Assembly (NCBI GenBank): GCA_963971285.1
Contig: OZ020246.1
Span: forward strand, 15,979,217 to 16,043,216
DNA length: 64,000 nt
Source: Astropecten irregularis
Lineage: Eukaryota; Echinodermata; Asteroidea; Paxillosida; Astropectinidae
Direction of reading: 5' to 3'
Positions 45,122 through 55,200 of the stretch are shown piece by piece. The first letter of the stretch is position 1. Every line of letters begins with the position of its first letter. A model generated the notes under the pieces. That model had not been told where the DNA came from. It saw only the letters and a list, made by a program, of their open reading frames with translations, and searched no databases. Position numbers and translations under genes: made by a program.

Positions 45122-45230
45122 GTTTGACAAAATGCGGCTGTGTGGTTCTCAGCCTTCAATTAGGGCTATAATACCGTGAGATCCAGCATTCGAGAGCTAC
45201 CACCAATCAATATTCAATGAAATCGTGTTC
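45122..45230 (-). promoter_or_regulatory. Promoter of the left lectin gene with inverted CCAAT box
   Basis: An ATTGG (CCAAT on plus at 45203-45207) lies 82 bp upstream of the ATG. The right paralogue has one at 73 bp. Further homologous sequence (gacatgccaca, tagccgaaat) lies at 45560-45600 and is found nearer the gene in the right copy, so about 300 bp (45230-45530) looks inserted here. Confidence -1.
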
Positions 45231-45654
45231 CTGACGAAAAAAGAAGCGAGCTTTAGATCGGTGTGAACGTGGACCTCGTTCACTCCGTCGACCACAACGT
45301 CTTGCTGAACGTCAAAACCATACTTTGTGCGTCCTTGACTCTCTGGGATCTGGGACAACGTTGGTGACGACGTGACGCGTGCGCAAAGACTCGGCATGAC
45401 ACAATCACGTATCAGTCGACGAAGTCAACGTGAAAATCTAACTGAGCTCCTGAACACACGGAGGACGCACTTTAGCATTTTACATGTACATCAGTAATTT
45501 CTGCCTCATTTTATGCGACTCAGGATTCGAGCTGTCACTCATTAATAATCACCGAGATCACGTGACATGCCACAGGAGAGTATTATATAGCCGAAATAAT
45601 CAGGCAATTTTGCCACACACCGTGTAAATCCCTTAATTAATTGGCTTCCTCAGC

Positions 45655-45777
45655 TCACTAATTATATTTTTTTTCACCAACCCAAATCTCAAATGGGGGG
45701 GGGGGGGGGGGGGGCACGAGGTTTTCCAGGGGGGGGGGGGCACGTGCCCCCCTGGCCCCCCCTTGGCGACGCCACTG
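45655..45777. repeat. G-rich repeat ending in CAGTGGCGTC
   Basis: Starts 'attatattttttttcaccaacccaaatctcaaatgg' and runs through long G tracts to CTTGGCGACGCCACTG. The same sequence appears, starting CAGTGGCGTCACC, at 63862-64000. The shared terminal motif suggests one end of a DNA transposon family I cannot name. Confidence -1.
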
Positions 45778-46825
45778 CACGAGATTACATTTCAACCTGA
45801 AGGATATTATTATGATACAAATAAATACAGTTAATCCTATCAAGGATAGATAAAATCTTCCACAACTGAATCTTAGATGAGTTGAGTGTGGAACAAGGGG
45901 AATAATCCATCACACAGCATGTATACTGAAGGTCACGTGACGGTCACGATTGATGGGGGGGGGGGGGCACTGCCGTTGCCCTATATGCTATCTAAATACC
46001 ACAGAACATTTCATTGACAAATAGTGCACAATTTGACCAAAAATATATTTTACATAATACGTTTTCCATGTACAATTTATCGAAAAAATATAGACAATTG
46101 TTAACCAACATAAAATCTACATGAAATGGGACAAAGCGCAAAATCAATCATCACCATGATGTCGACCTCCTGAATTTATTGGATGTCGTCATCCCTTGAA
46201 AAATTAAGTAAGGTGACAAATTATCTCAGGATGTCGTCATATTGATTTTAGGATGTCGTCATCCCGTGATAAATTATCTCAGGATACATGTTGTCTTCCC
46301 GAGATATTTTTTTTTTACCTCAGGATTTCAACAAGTCGGATGGCACTTCTAGAGCCCCGTAGTTTCTGCTTTCCCAGACTCGTTGAAAGAAAAAGATCCT
46401 CGCGTTTGGAGGTGGGTTGCAGAAAAACACCGTTAAACCCATACTTAAAGCGATAGGTATGACCATTACAGTAATAAGACTCTTTGCAAGTAATAGCTGC
46501 AAACTGACTGTCAACCAAATTAATGACTTGAAGTATATAAAATGCCCTCCCGACTAGTCCTATAACTCCAATCATTTTGATAGGCCTAATTTATTATAAA
46601 TGAACAGGGAGTCACTACAACCGTACGCACTAGAGCGTATTCCACCCGCTGCACTCTGATACTATACCGGTACACGTCACTAGAGAAAACGATCACTTTT
46701 GTAATAACAATGTTCATTATTTAAAAATTGACTTTTAAGTTAATATGACAATAATAATTATACACAATAAACCGTACAGCCCATGAAACCAGTTAATTGC
46801 ACATTAAACGTGCATGAAAGCCTTC
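45778..46825. other. Interval between the two lectin paralogues
   Basis: AT-rich, with a G tract at about 45955-45968 and several short 'aggatgtcgtcat' direct repeats (46170-46265). No exon recognised. It should hold the 3' UTR of the right paralogue at its upper end. Confidence -1.
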
Positions 46826-46915
46826 GATAAAGATCCTGTTATTTATAAACTTTTAGCCTTCAATGAAGATCCTGCTAGGATCGAAACGCGTCAGGCCCTA
46901 CTAAGTCTACATGTA
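46822..46915 (+). repeat. Small dispersed motif, copy 2 (GATCCTGCTAGGATC-GAAACG)
   Basis: A perfect 5-bp stem GATCC/GGATC with a TGCTA loop is followed by GAAACGCGTCAGGCCC; a leading half copy precedes it. Pairs with the unit at 24545-24645. Resembles the stem II-GAAA part of a hammerhead, without a clear CTGATGA. Confidence -1.
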
Positions 46916-46987
46916 CAAGCAAATCATCATTCACATCAATTCATTTCGTTTGATGATTGGCCAAACGACATGGATATGACACCATGC

Positions 46988-48348
46988 CTAGTACGAGACG
47001 TAGACCGCGTGATCATCACTTGGACTCACCTCGACGTCTCTTGCCTTAAGGTCGTACAGGCGACACTGACCGGTTGCTGCAGCGTAGTCAAAGGACAAGC
47101 ACTCGGCGTGTTGGACGCAGAACCCAGCACATCTCAGACGGGATTTAGCCTTCCTGATAGACAGGGGATCAGAGTTGGCGATTTGATGGCTCCCGTGGAG
47201 CAGAATGAAATTCTGCCAGGTCCCGATGTTTTCCACCTTAGTCACTGCGCTCGCGGTCGCAGGAACTGAAATGAACAAAAGTATGCCAAGAGTTAAGTTG
47301 AACAAAAATATTGGTAAGCAAAATATCCATGCAGCAATATAAAAAGACAGAGAGCGTTTTCAGGAGTGTATTTCTGGACCTCAGTATTTTCTCCTCCATC
47401 TTTCATAAAATCTTTGAGTGAAAGGTCAACAAAATAATGAAGAGCAACAAATGAAGATTACCTTCAGTCGTCACTTGAGCAGAAATACCGCACTCTCCAG
47501 CTGTATACTCGTCCACACGGACTTCACCGAGCTGTAAAAGTGCTTCAGTGACATCAGGACTGGTGGAATCGATGTCCAGTGTCACATATCTGGCCATCCT
47601 TGGTGTATCACACAGGAATACAACCGTGGCGCCAGTGTAGGACTGGGCCCTAGTTGCCGGTAGACCGCACGGCAGGTTGTCGGTGTAGTTTGAGCTCAGA
47701 CCGGCTCTGGCCACTGCGGCCGTGAAACGGTATACGCCTGCCGAAAAAGAGAGAGAAAGAGAAGACAGTAACAAAGGACTCATACAGCAAAAGCGCCTAA
47801 TGAGCTATCTGGCTATCTACGCTCCGGTTCAAGTGTCGGGCACATTACTGTTGTGGCGTTTCAGCAGCAGCAGCATCAGCAGCAATTGCAGCATCAGCAT
47901 TACTTAGCATCGTCATCAGCGGCATCAGCATCATCCCCACTAATAGCATCAGCATCATCTGCAGCATCATCTGCAGCATCAGCAGCAGTAGCAGCATCAA
48001 CATTACTTAGCATCATTATCAGCGGCATCAGTATCATATACTTAGCATCAGCATCTGCAGCATCATCAGCAGCAGCATTAGCAGCAGCAGCAGCAGCAGC
48101 ATCAGCAGCAGCAGCAGCATCGTCTGCATCAGTATCAGCAGCATCATCGGCAGCATCATCTGCAGCAGCATCTGCGGCAACATCATCTGCAGCATCCGCA
48201 GTAGCATCATCATCATAATCAGCAGCAGCAGCAGCATCATCTGCAGCAGCAGATCATCAACAGGACCAGCAGCAGCATCAGCAACATCATCTTCATCTGC
48301 ATCAGCAGCAGCACTCTGCAGCAGCAGCATCTGCAGGATCAGCAGGAT

Positions 48349-48396
<48 letters not shown>

Positions 48397-49788
48397 GAAC
48401 TTCTTAGTTCGGCTCCAGAATTAAACCTTACCGCAACAGCCCTGTCTGAGTATGACGGTGATTCCCCCTAAACAGTGACTGGTTCCCAAGTCTACTCGCC
48501 ACCAAGGATGCGGATCCCCTGCATCTGAACGGTTAGAGACAGTTTTCACATTGTCAAATCATGCGCCACGTACGAGTCTTTATATATAGAATGATGTGTG
48601 CGCTTTATAAATCCATTATCATTCATTATTATAAATTATGTAGTTTTTGAACTGAACTAATAATTATGGGTTTCCCCGGTATTTTCGGCAATTAATAAGC
48701 GGACAATTTAAACGCTACGTCATTCCATTCCCTGAAAAAAAAAACGAAAACAAAAAGAAGAAAAAAAGAAGAACAAAAAACGAACAAAAAAGGGGGGAGA
48801 GGGAAAGGGAGAGGAGGAAGGGGGGGAGTCACAAAATGTTTTGTGGGAGAAAAATGAAAAATTTTCTTTGAGCCCCCCCCCCCAAGACAAAATCCTGGGT
48901 GCGCCGGGTGCTGTAGTCTGCAGAAATTCCGGTTGCCAAAAAGCAGTGACTCTCCCGCGAAATACGCTTATCGTAAGCAAAAACCTAAGTAAGGGAATGA
49001 ATTTTTGATAAAGGTAACGGATTCCATGAAATTGGTCCCAGTTCTTACCAGTGTGCGAGAATGTCGAAATGCTGCCATCGACAGCATTTCTTGCCGGGAA
49101 GTATCCCGTTCCTTGTGACGCCGTTTTGCCTAGTAGGGAGAGAGCTGTGAAACAAACCGAAACAAAAACCATAGCCAGAGACTATAATACACAATCAGGA
49201 AAATAGCAACCAATATTGTTCACACAAACAATTGAAAAACAAAAGAATATAGGAAACGAGTATTATCATAACCTTCTTATAATAAAGCAAAATGATAACC
49301 AATTTTCAATTAAAAAACGGGTGATTTGTACGAGCATTGGAAGATTTCCAGTTACAGTAGGGCCTACAGGATTGGTAACATGCATAGGGCATACCCAAAA
49401 CGAAATGTTCACAGATACGTATCACTTTAACGATATGAAAATGGTGCTGGTAGAAACATACAGCTAAAATATTTCCACCTGAAATGCAGGTGTATGTATC
49501 CAGAAATCTGTCAGAAAAGAAAGAGCGAAAACAGTTTTGATCTCGGGGTAAGATCAAAACTATATTCTTTATGTTCTATAAGAAAAAATTGAATTCATAT
49601 AATTTCAAGTTTATTAAAATATATTCGTTTATGCCCTAAAAATAACCGTGCCGTAATTGAAATTAAAAATTCAACATACCCGTGAGTCCACACTGAGCAC
49701 ACTGCATAAGACACATCTGAACTGCCAAGAACAAGACAAAGTCGCCTGCCAGTCCAAAACAAGGAGACATGTTTCTGTTGCAAGCCAT
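46988..49788 (-). CDS. Secreted FTP/F5-8C-type lectin plus PAN-domain protein, right paralogue
   Basis: Exons: 49680-49788 (signal peptide), 49049-49144, 48432-48524, 47462-47737 and a last exon from 47265 down to a stop at 46988. Exon sizes match the left gene (109/109, 96/99, 93/93, 276/273, with a slightly shorter last exon). The signal-peptide exon is the same in protein. FTP signatures: GKTASQGTGYFPARNAVDGS, GDPHPWWRVDL, FLCDTPRMARYVTLDI, LLQLGEVRVDEY. The PAN part has RCAGFCVQHAECLSFDYAAA and QCRLYD. The last exon either reads through (VSPSDDHAVYVSY, stop) or ends at 47030 with a consensus donor, gtgagt. Changes between the copies cluster after the FTP domain and at the start of the PAN exon. 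Intron 3 contains a 540-bp trinucleotide array. Likely a secreted glycan-binding protein; target unknown. Confidence -1.
47858..48395. repeat. Trinucleotide microsatellite (GCA/TCA) in lectin intron 3
   Basis: About 540 bp of mixed CAG, CAT and ATC triplets, ending in a pure CAG run of about 11 units near 48350-48390. The left paralogue has no counterpart in its intron 3, so expansion followed duplication or was lost on the left. Confidence -1.
48735..48895. repeat. Purine-rich low-complexity tract
   Basis: A-rich then G-rich (aaaaaaaacgaaaac, ggggggagagggaaaggg) with a C tract at 48877-48885. It lies in intron 2 of the right lectin gene. No coding content. Confidence -1.
49385..49560. repeat. 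MITE fragment in intron 1 of the right lectin gene
   Basis: Carries ATGAAAATGGTGCTGGTAGA, 'aaatatttccacctgaaatgc' and the palindrome TTTTGATCTCGGGGTAAGAT. It is inverted relative to 34243-34620 although the host genes run the same way, so the two insertions look independent. Confidence -1.
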
Positions 49789-49875
49789 GTCTTAACGAAT
49801 GCAACTTGTGGTTCTGCCTCGATTGGTAATATAGTCAAGACCCCAGCGTACGAGCTGTGACCAATCAGCGGAGGA
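49789..49875 (-). promoter_or_regulatory. Promoter of the right lectin gene with inverted CCAAT box
   Basis: CCAATCAG at 49861 (ATTGG on the coding strand) lies 73 bp upstream of the ATG; a second CCAATCA is at about 49920. A similar CCAAT arrangement precedes the left paralogue. Confidence -1.
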
Positions 49876-50734
49876 CGCGTGATACTCTTTTCTGCCGCTT
49901 TTCCAGGATTCGAGACGTCGCCAATCAATAATTAGTTGCTGACATGCCACAATAAAGAGAGTAGCCGAAATATAAGGCAATATTGGCACTCGTGACAAGT
50001 CAATGGCACCAGAGTGGCTGTCCGTGAACGTTTCACCTTTTTTGGGAAGGACACAGACCCTTTATTCACAACTTCCTGTTTTGTTACCACGGTAACAATT
50101 TGCAAAAGGAGTGAAACCGACCGTAAAAATTGCAGCGCAATTTTCTGGGAGGCACTGGGGCACTACAATCATGTACATGTACATATGCTGTGCCAAACCA
50201 GCATACCTAATTAACGCACAGACACCAATTCAACCTAAAACGATGAATGATATTACATGCACAAATGATATATTGATTAATACTTGAAACGGTGTTCGAG
50301 GTAAAATCGAATTAGGAAATGAAACGTCTGGCAAGTGTCAGAAAATAATGAAAATGTGGTAAAATGAAAATAAAAATAAACCGCTGCAGTTCTGATTAAA
50401 AAGTCATTCCAACGAAATATCAAACTAAAATCGCATAACTGCAAAGACATTCTTGCTAACATACAACTGACCAAAGAAATGAACAAAACTATTAAGTATA
50501 CTTGCTGCTTCAAATCATTTCATATTTATGTTCATTGCTCACTGACCAACCATATAACATTTCGTTGAAAAAAGATTATCCAGGGTTTGTTCTTTGTCTA
50601 ATGGTACACATTTTGCAAACAATAGGACCCATTGTCATTCCTTTGTTCCCTGTGCTTATAACAACCCATAGAGGTATCATCTTTCAATTGAAACAGACAC
50701 AACATTTTATTAACATTGTAATATGTACGGTATT

Positions 50735-50815
50735 CAGGAGGTCGCCGGTTTGAATCCCACTCTAGTCAATTCTTCTTTGTTCACCTTTTAATGACTTAAA
50801 AATTCAGTCAGTTTC
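50735..50815 (+). repeat. SINE fragment, B-box half
   Basis: Plus strand: GGAGGTCGCCGGTTTGAATC, 'ccactctagtcaattcttc', 'tttgttcaccttttaatgac'. Same tail as the other family members. Confidence -1.
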
Positions 50816-50977
50816 CGTTGTTATTCAATGATAATGGTGTATATGTTATAACAACCATGCAATAAATATAATGCAGGCCCAAGGCTGGGTGATATCCTGT
50901 TTTCCCATAATTGATATATTGCTAATATCATAATGAAGTTTCCATCACAAAGCAATTCATTTATGCATTCTCTGGAA

Positions 50978-51466
50978 ACAATGTATCTCAATAATGTGAT
51001 GAGGTCGTATCTGAACAATGTGATGAGGTCATATCTCAACAATGGTATCTCGAAAATGTGATGAGGTCATATCTCTACAATGTGATGAGGTCATATCACA
51101 ACAATGCGATGAGGTCATATCTGAACAATGTGATGAGGTCATATCTGAACAATGGTATCTCGACAATGTGATGAGGTCATATCTCAACAATGTGATGAGG
51201 TCATATCACAACAATGTGATGAGGTCATATCTGAACAATGTGATGAGGTCATATCTGAACAATGTGATGAGGTCGTATCTGAACAATATGATGAGGTCAT
51301 ATATGAACAATATGATGAGGTCGTATTTCAACAATGTGATGAGGTCATATCTGAACAATGTGATGAGGTCATATCTGAACAATGTGATGAGGTCGTATCT
51401 GAACAATATGAAGAGGTCATATCTCAACAATATGATGAGGTTGTATCTCAACAATTCGATGAGGTG
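50978..51466. repeat. 24-bp minisatellite, about 20 units
   Basis: Unit near AACAATGTGATGAGGTCATA plus TCTG, with variants (gtcgtatctg, atcacaac) arranged in higher-order blocks. As 24 is a multiple of three, frames are open on both strands (LNNVMRSY-type octapeptide on plus). Low-complexity satellite, not a gene. Confidence -1.
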
Positions 51467-52254
51467 CATTCATTCAGGCAACAACTAGGTCGCAACAGTC
51501 ACAACTAGTATGAAATGTCATAAAAAATGCCCCAAAAAATGATGAGAAAATCCTAAATATTTCTATGACTTGTACAAAGAATCAGTGCTGCAATAAAGTT
51601 ACGTCTACATTTCGTCTCCCAACCGAAGAATATTACTGGGGAGCTCAACATTGAGCTAAGCCTGTCCAGTATGTTCGCTGATGGGGGTGCATCTTATGAG
51701 TGTCTGCGTAGAAAAGTAATTGATAGGAACTGCCCAGGCAGGCCTCAAACCTGTGGCTAGCTCCCTGCACACTGAAGTCATACAAGCTTAGCAAAAGAGC
51801 TTAAACACAGTAATACTCGTACACAGTGGCCATGTCGTGCATGGGAAAGATTCTTGGTTTTCCAACTCCAGCACTGAAATAGACTTCCGTGCGAGCTTCA
51901 TTCAACCTGGCTTCAAAAGGCAACACTCAAATGAAGAAATCCACACGGCACTTCCATTCGGAGACCTGAATTCGTCAGAGCACTTTAATGTTTGTAGCAG
52001 CAATCTCAAACGTCCTCCGCCAAAGTCCTGCTTGAATCCTTGAGTGAATAAAACATGGCCGCCAATGGCATATTCCCTGTGGGCTTCTTGGAATCACTAC
52101 ACGGGAGTTTGAGCAATGTGGTCCCATGTGGGAATAACATCACACTTACCGACGTGTGTCACAGTTGAGTGTAGATGGTGTATGCATTGGATGTTGAGGC
52201 TAATAAGCCCCATGTGAGGGGCTCTCTGATCGAGTTCATGAGATTTTGACATTG

Positions 52255-55200
52255 TCACCTTGAAGTGGTGGTCTCTGTCTTTGCACGTTTGGCTGCAATT
52301 TCCATGTCCTGAAAAAAAGAAAGAATAAAAACATGGAAAACAAAAATTAAAAAATGGCAGAATGATTTTGCCTCAGTTTGGTGCTAAGCTCAAACCAGCA
52401 AGCCAACTGACCGATCCAATGGCATGATCTACTATCCGCCATTACTGCAGTGTCCCCGTCCTTTTTTGTGAGGCAACAAAAGAATTGATGTTCCACTGCA
52501 CTTTTTACTGCATGGTGTATGTCCCCTGATTTAGGGGACGTACACTTTGCAGTATATAGTGTTGTATTAAGGAGAGCCATGACATCGGGGCCCTGGGATC
52601 AATTTCATAGATCTGCTTAGCAGACAAATTTGCTTTAGCACCAAAAACATTGGTAAATATAATCAGTATGCCAGCCAAAACTCCCTGTGAATGTTATGCT
52701 CAGCAAACAATGGCCGAATACAAGTCGAAAGCCTAGCAGTAAACATCACATGAAAATTTGGCTTGTAATCCTGTTTGAAGACTTTTCATGCTTAAGCAAA
52801 TTGTGTGCTTAAGCAGCTCTATGTGATTGGGCCCTGATGGCATGTGTTCACTACCCACCGTGCCGTACTGGTAGTAGTGTGGGGCCAGCTCATACAGCCA
52901 TGTTGGATCAATCACAGTAACATCTCTCATGTAATCTTTGTTGGTTTGAAGGACCTCGTGAAACACAACCCTGCAAACACAAATCACAAAACACAAGAAG
53001 CTGGTCAGTTTTATCTTTGCTGGCGCCCTTACAACTAGAGCTGTTTACAAGTATAGTATCATACTTTGGTAGCATACCGAAACAGAATTCTTCACAGATT
53101 TATCTGTTTCTAACATGGTATAAAGATGGTGGTAGTAGAAACATTTTTTTTCCTGCCTGAAATGCTGTATTTATCCTGAAAAGAGTAAAACCAATGACCA
53201 AAAACAATTGTGATCTTTTAACGATAAAAAATAATGGTGAAAAGATTTTTAAAATAATGTGGGCGTTTTTCATCGAGACACTTTTAATATGAATGCCTTG
53301 CTATTTTCACAATCTTCTTACCAAGGTGGAGGTTTCTCCGTGTACAGCACTGAAGTCGGATGTACGTGAATAGGATGGTCATCCCGTATGGTACGGTATT
53401 CCCCGCTGGGATGGTACCGGGCAGCATTGGCAAAGAAGCCCGCCACAATACAGCGACTGATGGTGTCCACGTCACCCTCACTGGACACAATCTTCACCCT
53501 GAACTTCTTCAGGAGCTTCTTCAGCTGTTCCCGGACGGTTTGAGCTCGGCATAAACCTCCAGGAGAGAAGATAGAATGGACGCTCCGTTATAAACGTCTT
53601 AAACTCTGTTAACGGTTTCTGACTCAAACATCACCAGAATGGACAGTTCCCGCTTTGCTCTTAAGCCCTCCCACCTTAGCGATGTCACATGACTGTTAGC
53701 AAATGCTGTTAAGCTTTCGAGTCCCCCAATTGGTAAATTTGCAGAGTTTAATCAGCAGGCCGGAAGGGTCCATTCTATATGTATAAGTAATAGAATCCTG
53801 CAAACTGCTCATCAACCGACATGACCTGAAATTACAACCCTCAGAGTTAAGAGGGCCTAGCGATTTTGATCCAAGCAGGATCTTTTTCAAAGGGTGAATG
53901 ACCAGAGGCACATGAACACACAAGGAGGATGAGAGGAGTAGGCCACATGGGTGTCCAAGGCAAGGGAGAAAATGATGCCACTGACCTGACCTACACTCTA
54001 TGATTCAAGCTCGTGCTTACCTTTGTAGTTGAGGTAATTCTCATGGCACCATCTTGAATTCTTGCCATGCTGAAAGGGTGAAGAAAAACGGTCAACTTTG
54101 AATTGCTTAAGCTTAAACGTGAATGCCAGCAACTCGCAATTCAGCACCCCTGCTAGGAGTAAGGATGATTAGCCTCCCAAACATGCCAAATTGTTATCAT
54201 TATTATTATTACCTTGATGAAAGCTTCGTATACGTTTAGTAGAGTAATATGGTCTCCCTCGGCAACAGAAAACCTCCTCTTAGCTTGCTCCTACACAAAC
54301 AAAAAATGATGGAAGACACTGAACAAAAATCAAGAGAATGTAGTTGGAATAGTTGGGCACTGACACTGAGGTCACCCCCTTCCGCACAAGAAGCATCTAT
54401 AGCAGTTTCCCCAGTAGGTTGCATCGATGTGATGATTGCTTTGTTATTTCCATTTAATTGCATTGACTGGGGGTATTGTATGAAAGGAAAGGTTCAATGA
54501 ATCTTAATCGATCATGGACAGTATCCAACAATTGGCCTTTATGATTGAAAGTTCAGGGCTGACAGAAAAGGATCCCAGGCCGGACCACCCTGGCCTGGCC
54601 TGCAGTAGCTGAGCCCGACCAGTATCAAAGTTTCTCTCCCTTTAAGGTAGTAGATCAAAAATAAAAGAGAAAAGACTTAAGAAATACTGTGGCTGTTTTT
54701 CACAGTTTTCTCAAAAAGAGGGCAATGTATGGGACTGAAATTTTCACAGATGACTGATACTGTATCTGTGTTGGTATGTTTGCCCATGAATCTGTATTTC
54801 TTTGATAAAAACTCAAGTATGATATTACCTTTAGGAAAAGTATGTTGTTATTTTGCATGTTAACCCAATTACTGTACATGTACATGGACCAATTAATCTG
54901 CCCAATACATGATTCCTTCTGAGAGAATTTAACCGCATTCAACTTACAGCTTTTCCCTTTTGGTTGGATGGTGACTGGAAGATATTCTGCACTTGGAGCA
55001 GTGCGGCTATGCTGAGGATCTCCTCGGAACACCCAAACTCCCCTACGGTATAACGGTACAGGAAGGAAATACACACATTGAGATATATGTTTGTGAATGC
55101 TGAAAGAGCATACGGTACAGTTTACAGTGGCACCATTTGATAACATTCTGTAAAGCTTGATGCACACTTCGAATATTAAAATTAACAAACATTTGCAAGA

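Larger units (their letters stand above)
49876..52254. other. Interval between DHX35 and the right lectin gene
   Basis: No exon recognised. It holds a SINE fragment (50735-50815), the 24-bp minisatellite (50978-51466), and ordinary sequence at 51500-52250 that should include the DHX35 3' UTR. Confidence -1.

Noticed and set aside
48034-48396. Poly-leucine and poly-alanine/serine open frames
   Set aside because: They are readings of a trinucleotide microsatellite inside a lectin intron, open on both strands only through composition.
51042-51508. Octapeptide-repeat proteins on both strands
   Set aside because: They come from the 24-bp minisatellite, whose unit length is a multiple of three; no start context or flanking exon supports a gene.
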